Below are positions 1-7,638 of a DNA stretch of 64,000 nt, piece after piece. The notes beneath the pieces were generated by a model, which worked only from the letters and a program-made list of their open reading frames with translations, was not told the DNA's origin and made no database searches. This stretch comes from Clavibacter sp. A6099. GTDB lineage: Bacteria; Actinomycetota; Actinomycetes; Actinomycetales; Microbacteriaceae. Numbering within the stretch: the first letter of the stretch is position 1; each line of letters opens with the position of its first letter. The position numbers and the translations under genes are program-made. The DNA lies in assembly GCF_021919125.1 (NCBI RefSeq), contig NZ_CP083439.1, positions 992,001 through 1,056,000 on the forward strand. The letters are read 5' to 3'.

Positions 1-1028
1 CGCTGTTCTTCGTGCTCAGCGGCTTCCTGCTGTTCCTGCCGTTCGCCCGCGGACTCGTCGACGGGGGCGCGATGCCGCGGCTGTCGCGCTACGCCGCGAA
101 CCGCGTCCTCCGCGTCTTCCCGGGATACATCGTGGTGCTGCTGCTCGTGAGCCTCGTGCTGCGCATCGCGATCCTGCCGCGCGAGACCCGCGACGCCGGC
201 ATCTCAGTGGGCACGCTCGGACCGGTCGACACGATCGTGAACGCGCTGCTGCTGCAGGGCTACGCACCGCGCACGCTCCGCAGCGGGATCGAGGTCGCGT
301 GGACGCTCGCCGTCGAGGTGTCCTTCTACGTGGTGCTGCCCGTCGTGGCGCTCCTCGCGGCGCGGCTGCTGCGGGGGAGGGCCACGTGGATCCGCGCCCT
401 CGCACCCGCGGCCGTGCTCCTGCTGATCGGCGTGGCCGGCAAGGTGTGGTCGATGATGGCGCAGGCGCCGCTAGGTCACCGCGGGCGCCTCGCGAGCGAG
501 TGGGGCGTGACGTGGGAGGCGGTCGCGAACCGCAGCATCCTCGTGCACGCGGACCTCTTCGCCTACGGCATGGCGGCGGCGGTCGTCCTGCTCGCCCTGT
601 CCGCGGACGAGGCGCTGCGCGACCGCGTCACCGCCTGGCGGGTGCCCGCCGGGATCGCTGCCGCCGCGCTCATCGTCGTCGCCTCGGAGGCGCCCGTGGG
701 CGCGTTCGAGGAGAGCATCGTGGCCGCCTCGTGCGCGACGCTCCTGCTCCTCGTGGCCCTGCCGCGGCGCGGGGGATCCCTCGGCCCGGTGACGCGGTTC
801 CTCGAGCTGCGCTGGATCGCCTGGCTCGGCACGATCTCGTTCAGCGTGTACCTCTGGCACCTGCCGGTGATCCGCTTCCTCCGCCGCGCGGGCCTCGTGC
901 TCCCGGACACGCTCGCGGGCTTCGCCCTCAACACGCTCGTGGTGGGGGCGGTGACGCTCGCGCTCTCGGCAGCGACCTACTACGCGATCGAGCGGCCGGC
1001 GCTGCGGCTGAAGGCCGTCTCGCGCTAG
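1..1028 (+). CDS. acyltransferase-3 family membrane protein (5' truncated by window)
   Basis: Integral-membrane O-acyltransferase of the acyltransferase-3 (OafA/NolL) family, which transfers acetyl or other acyl groups to surface polysaccharides, peptidoglycan or small molecules. The frame is open at the window edge (first full codon at base 3), so the N-terminus with the family's conserved histidine is missing. What is visible begins with FFVLSGFLLFLPF, a hallmark of the family, followed by NRVLRVFPGY and WTLAVEVSFYVVLP, about eight more hydrophobic segments, and the closing SFSVYLWHLPVIR and AIERPAL motifs. The C-terminus is intact and ends at a TAG. The acyl acceptor cannot be told from the sequence, and the downstream neighbours give no pathway clue. 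Confidence 0.85.
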   Translation, partial: LFFVLSGFLLFLPFARGLVDGGAMPRLSRYAANRVLRVFPGYIVVLLLVSLVLRIAILPRETRDAGISVGTLGPVDTIVNALLLQGYAPRTLRSGIEVAWTLAVEVSFYVVLPVVALLAARLLRGRATWIRALAPAAVLLLIGVAGKVWSMMAQAPLGHRGRLASEWGVTWEAVANRSILVHADLFAYGMAAAVVLLALSADEALRDRVTAWRVPAGIAAAALIVVASEAPVGAFEESIVAASCATLLLLVALPRRGGSLGPVTRFLELRWIAWLGTISFSVYLWHLPVIRFLRRAGLVLPDTLAGFALNTLVVGAVTLALSAATYYAIERPALRLKAVSR

Positions 1029-1700
1029 ACCGCGCCGCATGATCGCCGGACGGCTTGGCGACCGAGCGCACAGGCGATCGACGCGTCATCTCCGGAACCT
1101 GGTCTGCGTGCCTGTCCGATGCTCGTGGAGGAGCTCACGTGCCATCTGCCGTGTCCGCCGGGCGGGCGTTGCCCGCGGCCGAGCGGCGGTCCGGCTCCGG
1201 CTCCTCCCGAGGGCATCTCGACGCGTGGAGGGCCTATGGGGCATCGACAGTCATCCGTCGGGCGCCGACTAGGAGTTCGCATCGGGGCATCGTCGGCGAG
1301 AGCGCACCGTGGTGTGGCCGGCGCCGCCCCGCGCAGCCTTCCAGCCCGATCACGACCGCGGCCCGTCGGCGCTCGAGGAGCTCGAGGGAGCGATCAGCGT
1401 CCCGTCCATGATGGCGAAGGGCACCGCTGTTCGATTCGGGCCGACGGCCGTCATCGTCCCATCACTGCGTAGGACGCGAGGACCCGTCTCAGTTCTCGTC
1501 GTCAGGTTCTTGCTCTGGATCCGCATCGAATCGAGATCCGGACCCAGAGTCGACGAAGGGCGTTGAATCGTCGGCGACTGCCGAGTGCGAGTTGGCCGTG
1601 AACCGAGGTCGTCACATCGACGAGCTTCGCCGGACTACGCGTGATGGGGCGGCGAGCGCTTCTCGGAATCGAGTACGGGCGGGGAGCGTGCGCGTACGGG
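1029..1700. other. gene-free stretch, no recognisable content
   Basis: No open frame here has the codon bias of its neighbours or resembles a known family. Short overlapping frames exist on both strands but look like chance in GC-rich DNA. Composition drifts from high GC towards more A/T after about 1400, leading into the low-GC patch up to the tRNA. I see no transposase remnant, integrase or terminal repeat. Confidence 0.4.
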
Positions 1701-1742
1701 GGCCACCCTGGTGACGATTCAGCGGTCGTCATCAGGGTGGCC
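1701..1742 (-). terminator. long hairpin terminator after the secreted-protein pair
   Basis: GGCCACCCTG at 1701-1710 pairs perfectly with CAGGGTGGCC at 1733-1742. Inside it TGACGA (1712-1717) pairs with TCGTCA (1726-1731), leaving one unpaired position per arm on the minus-strand RNA and an 8-base loop. It lies about 40 bases past the stop of the minus-strand gene ending at 1785, so it probably terminates that operon. There is no strong T run, as is common in high-GC actinobacteria. Confidence 0.7.
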
Positions 1743-1784
1743 ATCACGTCATCTGAGGAGTCACCTGCAGTGACGCTTCGGCAT

Positions 1785-2264
1785 CTACTTCGTATCCGTC
1801 GCTTGTCCATTGGAGACGGGGTTGTTGAACGAGATCCTGCCCGTCCAGTGACCCACCCCGCAGTCTCCGCCGCATCCGCCGACGACCTCGACCCGGAGGA
1901 AGAAGGTTCCCGGAGCGTTGCTGGCTCGACCTGTGGCCTTGTTTATGAAGTACGACCACTTCCCGAATGTCTCCTCCGTCGTCGCGAACGAACTGGTGTT
2001 CTGAGATCTGGTGATGCCGGCGTAGACAGGAGGCCCCCCACCGCCCTGCATGTCATCGATGATGATCAACTCCGCGTTGTGTGGGTTGGTCTCACGGTAC
2101 GCATGGGGGTAGAACGACAGCCCGACCGGTTGGTAGCCATCCAGGGCCCTCGTCTCGGCCATCGCCGGTGTCGACGTCCCGGCGAGGATCCCCAGACCCG
2201 CTGTCAGGGCGACGACGACCAGCGCGCGCGCCCGCCGACGGTTGGAGTTGCTTTCATGCTTCAT
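1785..2264 (-). CDS. secreted protein of unknown function
   Basis: A 159-residue protein with an N-terminal Sec signal: basic MKHESNSNRRRAR, a hydrophobic stretch, and a plausible AMA cleavage site before ETRALDG. The mature part is about 125 residues, rich in Gly, Asn and Thr, with aromatic patches (FGKWSYFIN, GHWTGRISFNN) and two cysteines in VGGCGGDCGVG that could form a disulfide or bind metal. I do not recognise a family. The start chosen is the ATG preceded by GGAG with a 7-base gap; an ATG 27 bases upstream (at 2291) overlaps the stop of the preceding gene and would give 168 residues. Base composition is clearly lower in GC than the surrounding core genes, which suggests horizontal acquisition. 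It could be a secreted effector, a bacteriocin-like peptide or a surface protein. Confidence 0.65.
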   Translation of the reverse strand: MKHESNSNRRRARALVVVALTAGLGILAGTSTPAMAETRALDGYQPVGLSFYPHAYRETNPHNAELIIIDDMQGGGGPPVYAGITRSQNTSSFATTEETFGKWSYFINKATGRASNAPGTFFLRVEVVGGCGGDCGVGHWTGRISFNNPVSNGQATDTK

Positions 2265-2284
2265 CAGATTGCTCCATTCGTTGT

Positions 2285-2806
2285 TCAACATTCACTTTCG
2301 AACTCGACCGCGGCTTCGCTTTTTCCTACGGTCTCGGCATATGTCTCCATGTCGTGAATGTATGCGCGGACGTCCATGTTCCGTGCAACCTGTGGTATCT
2401 TCTCCCACTGTTCGGCCCTCAATTGGAGATCGGCCTCGCCGACACCGGTTCCCGCGTCTGACTCAGGGGGATGCAGGCTGATCTTCAACCACGCGCATCG
2501 CCAGTATCGAGCTACGAATTGCGCAGGGAGATCGACGTGGTACGAATGCACCTTCCCGTCATCGGGGTGGAAGAAGCTCGGTGCGGTCGCGGGGAAGGCT
2601 TGTCCCGGCGGAAGCGGATTGGGGAATGCGCTGACAGCCTGCGTCCATGCGGTGTCGACTTGCGAGTCGGTGAAGAAGTCTAGTTGAGACGATTCCCGTG
2701 ATGGGTCGGTGCGTGGTGTGGCAGTCATCGCGGTGGTCGCGAGAGCGCTGATCGCGAATACGGCGCCGAGCCCGCAGGCAGTCAGCAATGCGCGTTTGCG
2801 GTTCAT
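2285..2806 (-). CDS. exported or membrane-anchored protein of unknown function
   Basis: A 173-residue protein starting MNRKRALLTACGLGAVF, with one hydrophobic segment at about residues 5-28 that is a signal peptide or membrane anchor. The rest is soluble and Trp/His-rich (SFFHPDDGKVHSYHVD, ARYWRCAWLK) and ends with FESEC, so cysteines occur mid-protein and at the C-terminus. The start is well supported: GGAGGGG lies three bases before the ATG. It is the first gene of a two-gene unit; its TGA overlaps an alternative ATG of the next gene, and the better start of that gene is 20 bases on. No family was recognised. Lower GC and less biased codon use than neighbours mark it as part of the same acquired patch. 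Confidence 0.6.
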   Translation of the reverse strand: MNRKRALLTACGLGAVFAISALATTAMTATPRTDPSRESSQLDFFTDSQVDTAWTQAVSAFPNPLPPGQAFPATAPSFFHPDDGKVHSYHVDLPAQFVARYWRCAWLKISLHPPESDAGTGVGEADLQLRAEQWEKIPQVARNMDVRAYIHDMETYAETVGKSEAAVEFESEC

Positions 2807-3104
2807 TTTCCCCTCCTGGCCGACGCCAATGTCTGAAAGTTACGTCGGAGCCGCGCGTTCGACAATGGAGCGTAGGGTGCATTGCGTTTCTCGTCCGGAC
2901 TGCCTATGCTCTGCATCTCGACCCAGAGGGTGGGTCTGTGGCGATTGTCGACATCCATCTCGTGTGCGCACCCACGGGGCGTGGCTGGATTTCGCTCATC
3001 GAATGAGCCCGACGGGGCCTGCATCGTGTAGCGCTTCCGGTCGAGTCGCCTCACATCTGCCAGTCCGAGCCTCGCGAGGCGTTCGGCTGATCGCCCGGAC
3101 GACG
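2807..3104. other. spacer between the low-GC genes and the tRNA terminator
   Basis: About 300 bases with no credible gene. It must contain the promoter of the minus-strand secreted-protein pair, but I could not single out a convincing -35/-10 pair. Overlapping short frames on both strands read as low-complexity basic peptides and are taken as chance. Confidence 0.4.
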
Positions 3105-3132
3105 AAGGGCCGCTCCCGGGGGAGCGGCCCTT
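3105..3132 (-). terminator. terminator of tRNA-Pro
   Basis: A 13-base stem, AAGGGCCGCTCCC at 3105-3117 with its exact complement at 3120-3132, separated by two bases. It lies about 45 bases past the 3' end of the minus-strand tRNA-Pro and is symmetric, so it could also stop transcription from the other side. Confidence 0.75.
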
Positions 3133-3177
3133 GATCATGATGCCGGTCATGCTGTGCCTCGCGGAGGAGGCGGTGTG

Positions 3178-3251
<74 letters not shown>

Positions 3252-3314
3252 ATGGCCCGAGGGCCGGGATCTACGATACCCGATGTTCACGGGTCCGGAG
3301 TACGCCGCGGGCGG

Positions 3315-4259
3315 TCAGACCGCCGTGAGCGTGAGCAGCGTGGCCTCGGGGAAGCAGGCGAAGCGCACGGGCGCGTAGATCGACGTGCCGAGGCCCGCGC
3401 TCACGTTGAGGAACGACGCCCGGTCGGCGTGCGGCCAGACGCTGAGGCCCTTCACCTGGCGGCGCGGGATGTCGCAGTTGGTGACGAGCGCGCCGTAGCC
3501 GGGCACGCAGACCTGGCCGCCGTGTGTGTGCCCGGCGAAGATCATGCGGGCGCCGTTGGTGACGAACGAGTCGAGCACTCGGCGGTAGGGGGCGTGCGCG
3601 ACGCCGATGGACACGACGGGGGCGTCCGATGCGCCCTGGTAGGCCTCCCCGTCCTCGCGCAGCGCGTCGAGGGCTCCGGGGAGCGCCTCGAGGTGGTCGA
3701 AGTCGCGGTGCGGGTCGTCGACCCCGAAGAACTCGAGCAGCGTGCCGTTGACCTCGATCGCGCCCGCGGCGTTGTTGAGGTCGACCCAGCCGAGCGACGC
3801 GTACAGCCGCTCGAGCCGGGGGAGGTCGAGGTCGGCCGGGCGCTGCGTGGCGTGCGTGTTGGCGGTGAAGTACTTGAACGGGTTCTTGAGCATGGGCCCG
3901 TAGTAGTCGTTCGAGCCGTGCACGAAGACACCTGGGATCCCGCGGAAGGCCTCGAGCGTCTCCTCGACCGCGACGATGCCCTGCTCGTGTCCCGTGTTGT
4001 CGCCGGTGTCGACGACGAGGTCGGGCTTGAGCTCCGCGAGCTCGCGCACCCAGCGCTGCTTCTTGTGCTGCCACGGTGCCATGTGCATGTCCGACAGGTG
4101 GAGCACGCGGATGGGGTCGGCGCCCACAGGGAGTACCGGCACCGTCACCTCGCGGAGGGTGAAGCGGCGCCGCTCATAGAAGGACGCGTACGCGAAGACC
4201 GCCGCGCCGGCCGCGGCGACGCCGCCGACGGTGCGTGCGATGGTGCCGAGCACGCCCAT
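3315..4259 (-). CDS. membrane-anchored calcineurin-like metallophosphoesterase
   Basis: A 314-residue protein with an N-terminal hydrophobic anchor (about residues 5-24) followed by a metallophosphoesterase domain. Metal-binding blocks are visible in order: HLSDMHM (D-x-H), VVDTGDN, HGSNDYY (a variant of the usual GNHD) and AGHTHGGQ. This matches the YkuE/YaeI-type phosphohydrolases, some of which act on lipid or cell-wall substrates; the substrate here is unknown. Its ATG shares one base with the TGA of the penicillin-binding protein gene upstream, so the two are co-transcribed and translationally coupled, which suggests a cell-envelope role. Confidence 0.85.
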   Translation of the reverse strand: MGVLGTIARTVGGVAAAGAAVFAYASFYERRRFTLREVTVPVLPVGADPIRVLHLSDMHMAPWQHKKQRWVRELAELKPDLVVDTGDNTGHEQGIVAVEETLEAFRGIPGVFVHGSNDYYGPMLKNPFKYFTANTHATQRPADLDLPRLERLYASLGWVDLNNAAGAIEVNGTLLEFFGVDDPHRDFDHLEALPGALDALREDGEAYQGASDAPVVSIGVAHAPYRRVLDSFVTNGARMIFAGHTHGGQVCVPGYGALVTNCDIPRRQVKGLSVWPHADRASFLNVSAGLGTSIYAPVRFACFPEATLLTLTAV

Positions 4260-6802
4260 CAGCTGCGTCCGATGTAGAGCGTCACGGGGCCGCCGCTCTG
4301 CTGCCCGGCCGCGGGATCCGTGCGGGTCGCCTTGCCGATCTGCGAGTTGTCCTGCACCTGCTCCTGGGCCATGGTCACGTCGAATCCGGCGCCCCGGAGC
4401 GTCTGCCGGGCGCTCGTCATGTCCTGCCCGCGCACGTCAGGGACGGTGCCCGGGGTGCCCTGCTGCTGGCTCTGGTCGGGCCCGCTGCTGATGAACACCG
4501 TGACGGTCGATCCACGCGCCGCGTTGGCGCCGGCACCCGGGTCGGATCCGGCGACCTGGCCGGCGGCCACGTTCGCGGAGGACCGCGAGCCGCCCTGGGC
4601 GAAGGACAGGCCCGCGCCCTCGATGGCCGACTGGGCGTCGGCGGGCGACATGCCCGAGACGTCCGGAACCTGGACCGTCGGCGTGCGGGTGAGCTCGGCT
4701 GCCGGACCAGGGAACGCCGACCCCTTGTAGACCGCGTTGACGGACTGCATGAACGGCTTCCACACCGCGAACCGAGCGGTGGACATGAGCTGCCCGCTCG
4801 GGAGCTTGGTCTTGCGCTGCTGGATCTGCTGGCCCGAGGAGCTGCCCACCCAGATGGCGGTCGTGACCTCGGTGCTGGACCCGACGAACCAGGTGTCCTT
4901 CGCTGCATCCGTGGTTCCGGTCTTGCCGATGAGCGGCGTGCCGTCGTTCGTGTCGGCGGCGGCACCGGTGGCCCCCATGACCCCGGCGAGGGCGTAGGCG
5001 GCGGTGTGCGCGACGTCCGGACTCACGGTCTCGGTGCAGTTCGCCTGGGGCGGCGTCACCTCCGTGTCATCCGGCAGCACGACCTTGTCGATCAGGACCG
5101 CCGTGCAGGTGGTGCCGTTGTTGGCGACGGTCGCGTACGCCGACGCCATCGTCAAGGGCGACACGTTGTTCGCGCCTGATCCGATGATGTCCGCGATCAG
5201 GTTGGACAGCTTCTTCCCGGTCTGCGCCTGGTGGATCCCGATGTCCTGGGCGGTCTGCTGGATGCCGCACATGTCGAGCTCGGACGCCATGGCCATGAAC
5301 GCGGTGTTGGTGGAGTTCGCCGTACCCGACATGACCGTGCGGTTCGGCCCGGGGGCTGCACCGTCGTTGGTCACCCGGAGAGTGTCCCCGGGGGAGTTCC
5401 CGCCCCCGCATGAGTTCGTGAAGTCGCGCCCGGTCCATACGCCGTTCGACGCGCGCACGACCTCATTGACGGAGTGCCCCTCCTTGAGCCAGTCGAGGAG
5501 CGTCACGATCTTGTAGGTCGATCCGGGTTGGAAGCCCCGGGAGCCGCCCAGCGCCTCATCGGTGTTGTAGTTGACGCTCGTGACGCCGCGAGTGTCGCTG
5601 GCGTTCCCGTAGTCGGTGTTCTGCACCATGGCGATCACGCGGCCGGTCTTGGCCTCGATGCTCGTCATGGCGGATCCGACGTTGATGCTGTTCATCGTCG
5701 TGGGGATCTGCTTGCGCATGTCGTCCGTGGCCTTGGCCTGCAGGTCGAGGTTCAGCGTCGTGTAGATCTTGTAGCCGTTGCGGTTGAGGTTCCGACGGGC
5801 CTCGTCGGGGGTCTGGCCGAACTCCTTCGAGTTCTCGACCGTGTACTTCACCGCGTCGCAGAAGTAGGCGGCACTGGCGGGCTGGGCCGCGTTGCAGCCG
5901 CTCACCGAGGGGGTGATCGCCGGCGTGACGGGGGTGGCGATCGCCTCGTCGTGCTGCGCCTGCGTGATGCTGTGGTGCTTGAGCATGTTGTCGATGAGCA
6001 CGTCGCGGCGCTCCTGGTTGGCCTTGATGTTCCCGGGCTCGTCGATCCGCAGGGCCGTGGGGTAGTTCACCGTGGCGACGAGGCTCGCGGCCTGGGCGAT
6101 GCTGAGGTCCTTCGCGTCCACGCCGTAGTAGTACTTCGCGGCCGACTGGATGCCGTAGACGCTGCCGCCGTAGTTCGCGATGTTGAGGTAGCCGAGCAGG
6201 ATGTCGTTCTTCGAGAACTTCTTCTCCAGGCCGATCGCGAGGCGCATCTCCTTGAGCTTGCGGGCGGTCGACTCCTGCGTCGCCTCCGCGTACGCCTTCT
6301 TGCCCGCGTCCGGGTCCGTCTCGGCGAGGGTCTCCGCCTTCTGCACGAGCACGTTCTTCACGTACTGCATGGTGATGGTGCTGGCGCCCGACTCGACGCC
6401 GCCGCCGATGACGTTCTGCGCCAGCGCGCGGAACGTGGACTGCACGTCCACGCCGCCGTGCTCGTAGAAGCGGGGATCCTCCGTGTCGACGGCCGCGGCC
6501 TTCGCGTTGTCGGAGACCTCGTCCCAGCTCACCTCCTGGCGGTTCTGCGCGTAGAACTCGGCGAACTTGACCGGCTGGCCGCCCTGCGTGGCGTAGAGCT
6601 CGGTCTTCTGGGCGAGGTTGTCGATCTGCAGGTAGTCCGGCAGGTCCTCGAAGAGGCCGATCGTGTTGTTGGCCGCGAGGCTCGTGACGGCGATGGCCGG
6701 GGTGACCATCGCCGCGACCAGCACGCCGGCGACGGCGCTCATGCCGAGGACGCCCGTGAGCGCGGCGGCGACGCGGCCGGGCGTGTTCTTGGAAGCAGAC
6801 AT
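4259..6802 (-). CDS. ponA: bifunctional class A penicillin-binding protein with two PASTA domains
   Basis: Peptidoglycan glycosyltransferase/transpeptidase of 847 residues. After a short cytoplasmic tail and membrane anchor (residues 11-36) comes a GT51 domain with TEDPRFYEHGG (catalytic Glu at 108), GASTITMQYVKN and the RKLKEMRLAIGLEKKFSKN segment. The transpeptidase domain has S428-TYK, S497-T-N and K627-TGT. Two C-terminal PASTA repeats start near residues 712 (VPDVSG) and 787 (VPDVRG), typical of actinobacterial PonA proteins. The start chosen (MSASKNT) sits directly before the membrane anchor; a longer upstream frame is low-complexity and unlikely. TACTCT lies seven bases before the ATG and may be a leaderless -10 box; GGAG three bases before is an alternative signal. 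Coupled to the downstream phosphoesterase. Confidence 0.95.
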   Translation of the reverse strand: MSASKNTPGRVAAALTGVLGMSAVAGVLVAAMVTPAIAVTSLAANNTIGLFEDLPDYLQIDNLAQKTELYATQGGQPVKFAEFYAQNRQEVSWDEVSDNAKAAAVDTEDPRFYEHGGVDVQSTFRALAQNVIGGGVESGASTITMQYVKNVLVQKAETLAETDPDAGKKAYAEATQESTARKLKEMRLAIGLEKKFSKNDILLGYLNIANYGGSVYGIQSAAKYYYGVDAKDLSIAQAASLVATVNYPTALRIDEPGNIKANQERRDVLIDNMLKHHSITQAQHDEAIATPVTPAITPSVSGCNAAQPASAAYFCDAVKYTVENSKEFGQTPDEARRNLNRNGYKIYTTLNLDLQAKATDDMRKQIPTTMNSINVGSAMTSIEAKTGRVIAMVQNTDYGNASDTRGVTSVNYNTDEALGGSRGFQPGSTYKIVTLLDWLKEGHSVNEVVRASNGVWTGRDFTNSCGGGNSPGDTLRVTNDGAAPGPNRTVMSGTANSTNTAFMAMASELDMCGIQQTAQDIGIHQAQTGKKLSNLIADIIGSGANNVSPLTMASAYATVANNGTTCTAVLIDKVVLPDDTEVTPPQANCTETVSPDVAHTAAYALAGVMGATGAAADTNDGTPLIGKTGTTDAAKDTWFVGSSTEVTTAIWVGSSSGQQIQQRKTKLPSGQLMSTARFAVWKPFMQSVNAVYKGSAFPGPAAELTRTPTVQVPDVSGMSPADAQSAIEGAGLSFAQGGSRSSANVAAGQVAGSDPGAGANAARGSTVTVFISSGPDQSQQQGTPGTVPDVRGQDMTSARQTLRGAGFDVTMAQEQVQDNSQIGKATRTDPAAGQQSGGPVTLYIGRS

Positions 6803-6809
6803 AGACTCC

Positions 6810-6815
6810 AGAGTA
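6810..6815 (-). promoter_or_regulatory. putative -10 box of ponA
   Basis: TACTCT on the minus strand, seven bases before the ATG at 6802. No clear -35 is seen. The geometry would give a leaderless or near-leaderless transcript, as at five other genes in this window. Confidence 0.4.
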
Positions 6816-6907
6816 CGGGAAGGGTGTATGGGAACCCGTGAGACCTGTGCGCCGGCCGCCCGCGCCCGTCCCGTCATGCATCCAGACCCGACCGGCAAGG
6901 AGCCGAG

Positions 6908-7090
6908 ATGACCGCAACGCCCGCGCAGTGGGAGTACCTCACCACGCCCCTGATGATCCACAACACGGCCGCCATCCTCAACACCTGGGGATCGCAGGGC
7001 TGGGAGCTCGTGCAGGTCGTCACCGGCCCCGAGGGTGGGCTCGTCGCGTACATGAAGCGTCCGGTCGCCGGCGCGGAGCACGGCGCCTGA
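6908..7090 (+). CDS. DUF4177-type small protein
   Basis: A 60-residue cytoplasmic protein. The pattern QWEYLTTPLMIH...LNTWGSQGWELVQVV is the conserved core of the DUF4177 family (W-E-Y then GxxGWELV), usually about 50-70 residues and of unknown function. The start is fixed by AAGGAG five bases before the ATG. Its TGA shares one base with the ATG of the RidA-family gene, so the pair is coupled. It is divergent from the penicillin-binding protein gene. Confidence 0.8.
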   Translation: MTATPAQWEYLTTPLMIHNTAAILNTWGSQGWELVQVVTGPEGGLVAYMKRPVAGAEHGA

Positions 7091-7554
7091 TGGGCTCGAT
7101 CTCCGATCGACTGGCCGAGCTGGGCATCGAGCTGCCCGCGGTCGCGGCCCCCGTCGCCGCCTACGTCCCCGCGGTCGTGCACGGCGGGCTCGTCTACACG
7201 AGCGGCCAGCTGCCCTTCGTCGACGGCGTGCTCGCGGCGACCGGGAAGGTCGGCGCCGAGGTGTCGGCCGAGGACGCCAAGGCGCACGCCCGCACGTGCG
7301 CGCTGAACGGGCTCGCGGCGGCGGCGGATGCGGCCGGCGGCGTCGACCGCATCGCGCGCGTGATCAAGGTCACGGGCTTCGTCGCCTCGGCCGAGGGATT
7401 CACCGGACAGCCGGGCGTGATCAACGGCGCGAGCGAGGTGCTGGGGCAGATCCTCGGCGACGCCGGCATCCACGCCCGCTCCGCCGTGGGCGTCGCGGAG
7501 CTGCCGCTCGGCTCGCCCGTCGAGGTCGAGCTCGTGGTCGCGCTCGTCGAGTAG
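7090..7554 (+). CDS. RidA/YjgF/UK114-family protein
   Basis: A 154-residue member of the RidA superfamily, whose founding members deaminate reactive enamine/imine intermediates made by PLP enzymes; many other subgroups have unknown roles. Visible are the N-terminal GLVYTSGQLPFVDG block and the RIARVIKVTGFVAS strand. The region where archetypal RidA has its catalytic Arg reads SAVGVAELPLGSPVEVELVVAL, so the Arg in (A)R(x)xV position appears replaced and this is more likely a Rid5-7-type or YjgH-like member. Transcribed with the DUF4177 gene. Confidence 0.85.
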   Translation: MGSISDRLAELGIELPAVAAPVAAYVPAVVHGGLVYTSGQLPFVDGVLAATGKVGAEVSAEDAKAHARTCALNGLAAAADAAGGVDRIARVIKVTGFVASAEGFTGQPGVINGASEVLGQILGDAGIHARSAVGVAELPLGSPVEVELVVALVE

Positions 7555-7582
7555 CCGCCGTCAGCTGCGGCGGGCAGGGGAG

Positions 7583-7611
7583 AGGGCCGGGTGCGCATCG
7601 CACCCGGCCCT
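7583..7611. terminator. bidirectional terminator between RidA-family gene and acs
   Basis: AGGGCCGGGTG (7583-7593) pairs perfectly with CACCCGGCCCT (7601-7611) around a 7-base loop. It stands between the stops of two convergent genes (7554 and 7639) and can serve both. Confidence 0.8.
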
Positions 7612-7638
7612 CCTGTCGTCCGGCGTCGTGATGTCGGG

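Noticed and set aside
1029-1700. Possible transposase remnant or attachment site
   Set aside because: I looked for catalytic motifs, terminal inverted repeats and a copy of the tRNA 3' end and found none by eye.
2803-3150. 115-residue minus-strand frame upstream of the secreted-protein pair
   Set aside because: It runs through the tRNA-Pro terminator hairpin, has no signal, domain or ribosome-binding site, and its codon use is not biased.
3252-4277. 341-residue plus-strand frame opposite the metallophosphoesterase
   Set aside because: Antisense shadow rich in Ala, Arg, Glu and Val; the minus strand has all metallophosphoesterase motifs.
5474-6841. Long plus-strand open frame opposite the penicillin-binding protein gene
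   Set aside because: Antisense shadow of ponA; the Leu/Val/Arg-rich translation matches no family and the opposite strand has all PBP motifs.
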